Assembly (NCBI RefSeq): GCF_016802725.1
Contig: NC_052672.1
Coordinates: 4,399,249-4,463,248, forward strand
Origin: Solenopsis invicta
Taxonomy: Eukaryota > Arthropoda > Insecta > Hymenoptera > Formicidae
Length of the DNA: 64,000 nucleotides
Reading direction: 5' to 3'
The position numbers and the translations under genes are program-made. Each line of letters starts with the position of its first letter. The first letter of the stretch is position 1. Below the pieces are notes generated by a model, which was not told the origin of the DNA, did no database searches, and worked only from the letters and a program-made list of their open reading frames with translations. Of this stretch, positions 11,679 through 20,160 are shown piece after piece.

Positions 11679-13607
11679 ATGTCGAAATTTGTGCCCAATA
11701 AGCGTCATTTGCGGGAAATTTTGCTTTTTGCCTTCAATTCGAAAAAATCTGCGGCTGAGGCGCGTCGAATGATTGTAAAAACTTATGGTGAGGCTTCCAT
11801 TAGTGAAAGAACGTGTCGAGAATGGTTCCAACGCTTCAAAAGTGGTGATTTCGGCGTAGAAGACAAGGAGCGTCCCGGACAGGTGAAAAAGTTTGAAGAC
11901 GCACAATTGGAAACATTAGAGGAGAAGAGGGTAATATGGCACCCATTTTCATTTTATTAAATCATTTTGTTTATAATTAATATTTTCTATTGAAACTTGA
12001 ACGATTACATTCGTCAAAATGTTGTTTGACAGATTCTAGGCTCAAAGTAATGAGATATTTATTATTTAGGACGTGATTTATAAAAATCTAATGCTCTGCA
12101 TAATCGGTGGCAGAAAAAAAGTGGTTGTAATATGGCTATCCATAAGAATAATTTAAAAAAGTTAGTTTAGTTTAGAAGAAACACAGTATCTTGTTACAAA
12201 ATGATGTATTTTTAATTTTCCATTGTTTAGAATTTTCCTAATATAGAATTTTCTTGCGTTCAGTAACTTTAAAAATACCATTAGAAATTTAGTTAGAAAT
12301 GTCATTTTATCCCTGTTTAACATTAAACAACAAGCATAAAATAATGTTTAATGTTTCTAAACACCTCTCTAGAATGATCGATTTATCGAAGAAATATTTC
12401 AATATAAAAATTTCGCTTAAAAGGCCATATTAATGAAATTCCATGTTATTGTTTTAACTTTGTATAATTCAAAATATGTATAGCTGAATAAAAAGGTAAA
12501 TAATAAAAAAAACACTTAAGTGTATGAACATTCGTGTGATAATACACTCAAGTTTACGAATAATGAGAAAGTATGAGTACTTAAAGGTTAAAGGTGAACC
12601 TTGAAAAAGTTTAGAAGTGCTCAAAAGTAAAAATGCCTTATAACAATTGTCACTTATTATGTATTGTCATATTAACATCACTAAAAAACGGCGGGCTACT
12701 AAATGAATAACTCTGTAAGCAATTGTTAGAATACGTCATCTAATAACGGAGATAATAGGGGTAACCATATTGTCGACAGTAGCCATAATACCCGCTTCTC
12801 CTCTACTGAATGAAGATTCATCTCAAACGCAACAGGAGCTTGCAGATTCATTGGGCGTGACTTAACAAGCTATTTCACATCGTTTGAAAACCATGGGAAT
12901 GATCCAAAAGCATGGACACTGGGTGCCATACGAATTAAAGCCGAGAGACGTTCGAACGGCGTTTTTTCGCGTGCGCACAGCTGCTCCAACGGCAAAAACG
13001 GAAGGGTTTTCTGCATCGTATTGTAACCGGCGATGAAAAGTGGATCCATTATGATAATCCAAAGCGAAAAAAATCGTGGGGCTACCGCGGCCATGCATCA
13101 ACATCGACGGCCAAGCCAAACATCCATGGCTCGAAGCTCATGCTGTGTATTTGGTGGGACCAGCTCGTCGTGATTTATTATGAACTGTTGCAACCGGGTG
13201 AAACCATCACAGGAGCTCGCTACCGAACACAACTAATGCGTTTGAGCCGAGCATTGCAGGAAAAACGGCCACAATACGAGCAAAGACACGAAAAAGTGAT
13301 GTTGCTGCACGACAACGCTCGGCCACATGTTGCTCAGGTCGTTAAAACCTATCTGGAAACATTGAAATGGGACGTCTTACCTCATCCGCCGTATTCTCCT
13401 GACATCGCCCCTTCAGATTACCACTTGTTCTGATCAATGGCGCATGGCCTGGCTGAGCAGCACTTCCATTATTACGAAGAGGCCAAAAACTGGGTCGATT
13501 CGTGGATCGCCGCAAAAGACGAGCAGTTTTTTCGACGCGGGATTCGTATGCTGCCCGAAAGGTGGGAGAAAGTAGTGGCCAGCGATGGACAATACTTTCA
13601 AGAATAA
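11679..13607 (+). pseudogene. Mariner DD34D transposase (broken)
   Basis: The first part (11679-11917) gives the N-terminal helix-turn-helix region (SERTCREWFQRFKSGDF, then DKERPGQ). The second part resumes at 12806 after the MITE. Catalytic motifs are GDEKWIHYDN, LLHDNARPHVA and YSPDIAPSDYHLF, with 34 residues between second and third D. Lesions include the 885-bp insertion, a stop after LGVT near 12860, frameshifts near 12965-13040 and a stop after DYHLF at 13431. The C-terminus (DEQFFRRGI, ERWEKVVASDGQYF) is intact in sequence. Closest in appearance to hymenopteran mariners, but subfamily was not tested. Confidence 0.9.
11919..12803. mobile_element. 885-bp TA-flanked MITE-like insert inside the mariner gene
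   Basis: The ends GAGGAGAAGAGGGTAATATG and CATAATACCCGCTTCTCCTC are imperfect inverted repeats. The target dinucleotide TA is duplicated (11917-11918 and 12804-12805). Removing it restores continuity of the mariner reading frame (LET then LNED). The interior is AT-rich with no coding capacity. Confidence 0.85.
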
Positions 13608-14059
13608 GTATGTAACCATTTTTCAACAATCAATCCTCAAATTTTGACAAAAAACGACGGTTTTCAATTTGTACTCCTAATATTAGCTTGTTATATTACT
13701 ATTGTTGATGTTTGTTGGGTGTCTAAGTGTTATAGGTGAGATTTAAAAGACTAAGACAAAATGAAATTCACAGCATGCTCAATTAGAAATAGTAGTTGAT
13801 ATAAAAACAGTTCAGGTACTAAAAATTTTGAAAATGTAACTAACAATAAAGAATGCGCAGCAGAATTCCTTTTTCCTTTCTTCGTAGTAAAAAGATTATT
13901 TCTCTGATCAATTTTTGTTAATATAGCAATATCTATTAACTCTTTAGTATTATTGCAAGCTATAAAATATGTGCATCGTATATTCTTCTACTACTGTTGT
14001 TTTATAATGTAGCAAATTAAATTTTTTTTTTTATGAATTGTCGCAATAGATCGTACAAC

Positions 14060-15113
14060 ATGGAGACAATCGAAGGTAGACAGAAAAGGATGCTTCTTTA
14101 TATATACGATGGATACACTTATAATTGCGATAAGCGGCTGAAGAACACCTATCGATGTTCAACTCGTCGTGTAACAAAGTGTCCTGGTATGGCAAAAATT
14201 ATTGATGGACAAGTGCATATTGAAACTATGCATAAAGAGCACCCACCATATTACAAAATATTGGAAAAATATAAGTTGCGAAGCAAAATGTTGTGTTTGT
14301 CGCGAGAATCATTATTGCCATTGAAAGAGATTTTTAATAATGTGTGTCGAATGTATGTTTCTATTTTCTAGTAAACGTTGATATATAACGTTATTTTGAT
14401 GTTGTGTATGGCTTTAGTAATTATGTTTTGTAGAAATGCAGAAACGGCTGTACATGTATCATATACTTCTGTAAAAAGTTATAAATCGTGAGAGAGCTAA
14501 GCAAAGACCTACTATACCGCATAATCTTGAAGCATTATCTGAAAAATTAACTACTTGTCAATTGAAAAATATCTATAAAGAAAGCATAGTTGCAGAAGAT
14601 GAAAGTATAGCTCTTATATTTTCAAGTGATAAACTCATTACAGCACTTCAAGAAACGAAAGAAATGTTTGTCGATAGAACCTTTTCTGTAAGTTGTCAGA
14701 TTATTATTATTTTCTCGAAATTCATTAATCTTTCTATTAATTTATTTTAGATTGTTCCCCGTTATCCGCGAATAGATCAACTTTATACCATTCATATTAG
14801 ATATATGACTAAAGTAAGTTTTAATTCATTTTCCTATAATTTAAACTAAATGAAGTATGTAAAAATGTATACATTTAGTAATATATGTTTTCTAAATTTT
14901 ACTTTTAGGCAGTTGGGACAATATTTTGTTTATGCAAAGGACGGACTAGTGTATTATATGAAGCAATGTGGTTAAAAATATTAGAGTTAGCTCCAGAATT
15001 GAAAATTAATGTCAGATTTATTATGAGCGACTATGAACCAGCTGCTTTAAAAGTTTTGGAAAAAGTTGTTTCCAAATGCTAATATTCATGGCTGCTGGTA
15101 TCATTATAATCAA
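14060..15113 (+). pseudogene. FLYWCH / MULE transposase gene, copy 2, exons 1-4
   Basis: Exons inferred from splice sites and alignment with copy 1: 14060-14354, 14434-14687, 14751-14813 and 14909-15113 (donor CAA|GTAAGT). Exon 1 carries the FLYWCH finger (GYTYNCDKR, YRCSTRR, HKEHPP). MULE landmarks follow: FVDRTF (G of VDGTF changed), FIMSDYEPA and GCWYHYNQ. Lesions: a 1-nt deletion near 14480 (before ERAKQRP) and a 1-nt offset near 15070 between KVLEK and LFPNANIHGCW. An in-frame ATG at 14033 could give nine extra residues. The gene continues at 50022. Exon 1 is close to 90% identical in protein to copy 1 but exon 2 much less. Confidence 0.82.
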
Positions 15114-16206
15114 GTAAGTTTTATTTGATATTATTAACATTTCTCAAATATTTTTTGTATATGTATTATTTTGAAAAGTACGATGAACATCTTGAAAGTA
15201 AGTTTCCCTCTCCCAAGAAAATAAAATGAAAGAAAAGTTAGAAAACTTATTTATTTTATTAACTTGATTTTTAAATTGCTTCAAGTCACCATTGAGATTT
15301 AAACGCTTATAGTAACGTAACATTAGTTTTTCAATAAAACTAATGATATAAAAAATATGTCCTTGAATCGGAACCATAATTTCACCACACCTTGACTTCA
15401 TCATCGCTCATAAAACTTTGGCATCCAAATTGGTCCACCACATTCCAGAAACAAATAAACGAAACATTATAATCAACCAAAATAACACAATTACTGCTTC
15501 AACAAAATCGTTGGTATATCTTAACAAGGTGGACAAGTTTGTATTTTTTTAGAAAACTTTTCAGATGTTTTTCATATCATACTTTATTTCTTTATTTTTG
15601 AAATGTGATAGATCCATTTAGATTTTGGCAAGTTTTGACAATGGCAAAATGAAGTCTGAAATACAGACGGTGGTTGAAATAAAATGACCCGAATCCAGGT
15701 TTCTTTATATTACGTTTTTTTTATATTACTAGTATTGAAAACTGTTACATTGGTTGCATTCAGTGAAAAAACAGTTTTGCAACTGTTGTAAGATTCTTTA
15801 ATACGTCTGCTGGCTTTTTCCCTGAGTTCCAGTTGAATCTAAAAGTATAAGCCAATAACTAAAGAATCTTAGAATAGTTGCAAAGTTGCTTTTTCTGCAG
15901 CTATTATTACAAATTCTTAAATCTCAATACTGACTTTGTTGAGAAGTAACTTGAGAATCATCAGTAAAATAAATAATTTTTGTTCGATTACAGATACTAC
16001 ACTAAAATTGTAAGAAAATTGTACTCAAGTATAATACACACGCATCGACTACACTCGATGTTTGCCACATTATCCTATTTATTATTTCAAAAATCCGTGA
16101 ATTATTCCTTTTTATAATTTACATAAACACTTTATTGTGATATGAAAATTTCACTATAAAGTTTGTTCACTATAAAGAAATTTAGACAGAGAATCCTATA
16201 TATGTA
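15114..16206. other. 5' part of the giant intron of copy 2
   Basis: AT-rich intron sequence after the donor at 15114. It holds a small MITE (15752-15900). Nothing else is recognised. It ends where the GGGGAGAG element begins. Confidence 0.5.
15752..15900. mobile_element. MITE related to the GGCTACGTTCAGCAG ends in the inverted repeat
   Basis: Left end GGTTGCATTCAGTGAAAAAAC then TTTGCAACTGTTG; right end complement CTGCAGAAAAAGCAACTTTG then CAACTATTC. The same terminus (GGCTACGTTCAGCAGAAAAA) stands at 5873 and inverted at 7617. About 150 bp, noncoding. Confidence 0.6.
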
Positions 16207-16694
16207 TAGGGGAGAGTGGGGTAAATCGGATCTAGCTGCAGTTTTTGCTCTTTATAAGGCGCAAATAAAGTCCCATCGTAAAACTGAAGGTGCCAATGGA
16301 AAATAATATAATTCTCTTCATTTTTGCTTCAGACCATTTTGACGTATCTCTCATCCGTGTTGAACTATAACGTAAAATGTAAAAACGCTTTATCCGGTCC
16401 GATTTTGAACTACTGGTTCCAAATCGGACCACTCCCTGGATCAAATTGGACACTCCTATTTTTATCAACTTTTAAATAAAATTTCAAAAGATTATAATGT
16501 ATTTTTTTTAGAATTAAATAAAAACGAGCAATTTGACAGTAAAAAATGAAAATTTTATTTAAAAAAAACAAATTAGTAACAGTTTATATAGTTAGACGTT
16601 TTTCGGTCATGTTATGATATTATTATTACATAATTAGAGTTGAAATCAATAAAATTCAATTATTCTGAGTCTGATGACTAATAATATTTTACTA

Positions 16695-17161
16695 GTCTTG
16701 AGGCTTTCGTGGCCATTGCTATTGTTAACCGAAAGGGTTTCCGGATAGATGCCACGTGCGTGTTGGGCACTTTGCCGACGTTTCGCAAACATTGCAGCTT
16801 GCATCATCAGGGTTGAGAGCTCCGATATTGAGCTCCCTTCGGTTGTGGTGGTCCTTATATATGCCCGTTGCGCCCGGTGAGGGTTAGGATGGGGAGTTTG
16901 ACTTGGTCAGCCAATCGGAGCGTTTTGATTGATTTTTTAATTGACCGGCCGGTCAATCAAAACGCTCCGATTGGCTGACCAAGTCAAACTCCCCACCCCA
17001 ACTCCCACCGGGTGCAACGAGGATATATAAGAACTACCACAACCAAAGGGAGCTCAATATCGGAACTCTCAGCCCTGATTATGCAAGCTGCAATGTTTGC
17101 GAAACGTCGGCAAAGTACCCAACACGCACGTGGCATCTATCCGGAAATCCTTTCGGTTAAC
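16695..17161. mobile_element. Fold-back element with hammerhead-like motifs
   Basis: Two arms of about 220 bp (TTGTTAACCGAAAGG, GCCACGTGCGTGTTGGG, GACGTTTCGCAAACATTGCA) are inverted around a GACCGGCCGGTC centre near 16945. AATATTTTACTA occurs on both sides (about 16683 and 17162) as a possible 12-bp target duplication. Left of the arm a further 30 bp (GTCTTGAGGCTTTCGTGGCC) is unpaired. Each arm carries a CTGATGA...GAAACGTC block on the sense facing outward. No gene. Confidence 0.65.
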
Positions 17162-17448
17162 AATATTTTACTAATTTAACATTTCTAGGACCAGTTTTGG
17201 TCGGTAACCAGTGTTACGATCAAGCTGCAATTCCGACGTAAAAGTCCGATTTGGATACGAGTCTTTTTGAATTTTGGAACAATTTTTACAATAAACCGCA
17301 AAAGATATCACAACATAATTGATATTTTTTAATTCTACACTCTTTAATTATGTTAAATCAAGTATTTTTAAATTTTTAACACCTTTTAAATAGTGATTTA
17401 CAAGGATTTTCTTTTTTAAAAATTTTTTGCACGATGGCTGAAAACATA

Positions 17449-17693
17449 CAGGGTGATTCAGAATAACCCGTTGTCTTTTAAGGGACGTATTCCTGGTCGA
17501 ATTCGAAAACGATTTTTCCTTTGCCAAAAATTTGTCAGGCGCTTAGATTTTAAAATATCAGCCGATTAAGTTAGCGTATCAAGGGTCGAATACAGATGGT
17601 ACGCAGGGGCGGCACATTCACCGTTACGTGCGAGTGTGTCGTGAGGTGCCTGCTGCGCTCAACTGATACAACACAAGTATTTCTCCTTTCTCA

Positions 17694-17731
<38 letters not shown>

Positions 17732-17868
17732 CATCACAATGCTAGCTTTAACTTAAAAATGTAATTAATTTTTATCTTAATTTTAATGATTTTAATAAGA
17801 GAAGTGCCGGGAAATTCTTTGTACAGTCAAAGAATTGAACAAAGAATTGCACGAAATCTACAAAAGTA
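17449..17868 (+). repeat. Left TIR of the 26.6-kb element
   Basis: Pairs with 43563-44026. Shared landmarks in order: AATAACCCGTTGTCTTT, AAGCGTCTGACAAATTTTTG (complement), CATCTGTATTCGACCC (complement), the (CT)n run at 17699-17727, and AAGAGAAGTGCC before ATTCTTTGT. Confidence 0.85.
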
Positions 17869-17952
17869 TTTACATCTCGAGTTTTTAGAAACAGTAGTAC
17901 TTTTTTTGTTACTGAGAGAGGGGGGGGAGGGAGAAAGAGAGAGAAAGCAAAC

Positions 17953-17976
17953 GCACGCGCGCACGTGCGCGCGTGC
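17953..17976. repeat. 24-bp perfect CG-rich palindrome
   Basis: Two 12-bp halves (GCACGCGCGCAC and its complement) form a perfect, almost entirely alternating purine-pyrimidine palindrome, just inside the left TIR. No counterpart was seen near the right TIR. Confidence 0.85.
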
Positions 17977-18069
17977 TTGCGTGAACAAGTTTGGACACGC
18001 ATTTACTTACGTATTATTCTGTACAGCGATCAATTAGTTGTCTCCACAATAAGACAGACCCGAGGGGTT

Positions 18070-18280
18070 CACAACTATTGAAATCCGGTGTACAGGCCAC
18101 CATGAAATCCGGCTGAAATCCGACTGAAATCCACGAAATCCTTGAAATCGTGCTGAAATCCTTGAAATTCGACTGAAATCTTTGACATCTGGTTGAAATC
18201 TCCTGAAATCCGACTAAAATCCTCTGAAATTCGATTGAAATCATTGAAATCCGATTGAAATCCGAGTAAAGTTCTATGAA
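18070..18280. repeat. GAAATCC minisatellite, left subterminal
   Basis: About 15 irregular units of the form TGAAATCCNN, spaced 12-18 bp. The inverted counterpart lies at 42855-43045. Apparent open frames here are repeat artefacts. Confidence 0.85.
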
Positions 18281-18399
18281 ATCCTTCACACATTTTTTTT
18301 GTTATCCTGCGAAATCTTTTTGGACTCGGTGGGTAAAACGTTTGTTTTGCGCGCCCTGCAAGACGCTGCAAGACTTTTGTGCCGCCAACACGCTTTGCT

Positions 18400-19056
18400 G
18401 ACACAGAAGCGAACGTTCACTACGTTCAGCGCGAGCGGCACCCGGCTTTCAGCAGCGTAGCAAGCGTTGTGAGCAGTTGTGAGTTGTGTGAGCCAAAGCG
18501 TTTGGTAGTTTGACTTGAGATCGTTCGTGGTGAGTAATTTTTAGGACAATCACGCAGTGATACAGAATACGGTAATTCAGAATACCCCCCTCCACCTCCG
18601 ATTTTGACGAACCTAGGCTCATTCGATGCGTTTTCACTCAAAATGAACGAATCTGGCAGGAAAAAGTGTCGGACTGCCTCGCGTACCGAGATATCAAGCA
18701 CCAAAGTTGACGATTGTACAGGTTAGGACATCTGTCATCTCGGCGTATTGTAATGAACTGTGCATGCGCTGTGATAGAAATATGCACGAAATTTGAAATG
18801 TTTATTAATAATTACATCAGTGCCACATTTACTACACTTGATTGTGCAATGTATATTTAACCCCCCCCCCCTGTTAATTATAAAATATTATAAAATATTA
18901 TTAAAATGTTTAATAAAATGTAAGCACTGTGTTAGATTAAAAAATTTATTAGTTTTCGTGCAATGTAGATTTTTTATTAAGGCATTAAAACAATTTATTT
19001 TATAAAATTAATTAATTTAATTAATAGACACATTCCACTTACATTCTTATTTACAG
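18400..19056 (+). other. Possible promoter, 5' UTR exon and intron of the 19084-22688 gene
   Basis: A GC-richer block (18340-18530) ends in a good splice donor, GTG|GTGAGTAA (exon end 18529). The next strong acceptor, TTATTTACAG at 19056, is followed after 27 bp by the first ATG (19084). The intervening DNA includes a poly-C run near 18860 and AT-rich sequence. Inferred from signals only; the region 18540-18720 also contains CCCCCCTCCACCTCC and may be another element end. Confidence 0.35.
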
Positions 19057-19083
19057 CTTTTTACAATAAACAAAAAGCACAAG

Positions 19084-20160
19084 ATGGCTGAAAATATAAC
19101 TGTAGAGAAGAGCTTGGAACAACACAGGATTCAGGATGAAAGTGAAAACTAGCAAGAGAAGCTGATCGAGCAAAGAAACGATCAGGGGGAAGTAGAAGAG
19201 GTGGAGAAGACTAGCAAGGACTTTTGGGAAGTCATAGAAGAAGAAACAGGTGTAATATTACCTATGTACTTGAAGAATCTATTAAATATGACAGGGTTTA
19301 ACAATGATCATTCTATGAAAGGCTTTGAAGCTTCTGAACATTTGCCAGAACTTGAAACTTTTGCACGCAATGTTGTGTCAGAATATGCCAATTCAGTTTG
19401 TCCTCCTGAAATTAAAGAAAACTACCTTGGTATGTTTGCTAAATGCCCAAAATTGTTTACAATAGCAAGTGGCCATAAAATTATGTTTCAGCAAGTAAGT
19501 GATTTCTGCAAGAAAAGAATCAATCAGCAGGAAATCTTATGAAGAAGTAAGAATAAAGGATCCGAATCACAATCATCACGTCAATTGTCTGTTGTGCCTG
19601 CAACCACAGCCCATCAATGTGAAAAAGACAAGTTAGCAGCTTCCATTTTGTCATCAATCTATCGATTAAAGAATCTTGTTGAGAGTGATCAGTCTGTTTT
19701 AGAGAAACCAGTTTTCACCATTGCACATAAGAATGAAAAGCCTTCCAGTGCTTCAATTAATTGTCCTGTATGTAGAGTTGGAAACTGTGCAACTAAAAAG
19801 CATTCAAATGTAACTGTATATTTTAATCAGGGACGGTGGCTCTTGTCTAATTATCGTCGGCATTGCTTACGCTTTCATTCGGTCGAAAATGTTAAAACTG
19901 CTCCACAGATTACCATCAAGAGTATGCTTGAAAGAGGACCAGTTGCAGGCACTTCAAATGCAGAAATGTCTCACAGCCTAGTTTCAAATTCAGGGTCTTC
20001 ATCTACAGTTCCTCAAGATGGTGAATTTGATGATGATGATGTTGTGAATCCCAAAATAAGAAGGCAACATAATTATAATCTCCTTTCTGACGATGAAAAT
20101 GAAAATTTTGTTTCTCCGGGGGCATCCAAGGAGCAGGACACCTCCGTGCAAAGTCAGTGA
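19084..20160 (+). pseudogene. N-terminal part of unclassified DDE-like transposon gene
   Basis: From ATG 19084 (MAENITVEKSLEQ) the frame meets TAG at 19150. It then continues in the same frame to TGA at 19540 and again to TGA at 20158, so three open stretches share one frame separated by single stops. The last contains a zinc-finger-like cluster (CPVCRVGNC, then RRHCLRFH, 19758-19880) and an acidic segment (DGEFDDDD, LSDDENE). It was probably one N-terminal region with a DNA-binding finger, now broken by nonsense changes; the main domain continues in a different frame from about 20150. No named family is recognised. Confidence 0.6.

Larger units (their letters stand above)
11510..13677. mobile_element. 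Decayed mariner element with inserted MITE
   Basis: TIRs GGAGTACAAATTGAAAACCG and the matching right end ACGGTTTTCAATTTGTACTCC, flanked by TA (11508-11509 and 13678-13679). Without the 885-bp insertion at 11919-12803 it would be about 1.28 kb, the normal mariner size. The left arm of the large inverted repeat gives a near-empty site. It carries a broken transposase gene. Confidence 0.93.
6851..14354. repeat. Right arm of the large inverted repeat, with two insertions
   Basis: Mirror of 4184-6645. It resumes precisely after each insertion: 7818-10696 (TA duplicated) and 11510-13677 (TA duplicated). The left arm therefore serves as the empty-site control for both insertions. Arm identity is high in the noncoding part; the outer end runs through FLYWCH exon 1 and then the two genes diverge strongly. 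Confidence 0.9.

Noticed and set aside
17772..18404. Overlapping small open frames on both strands
   Set aside because: Products of the (CT)n tract and GAAATCC minisatellite in the TIR.
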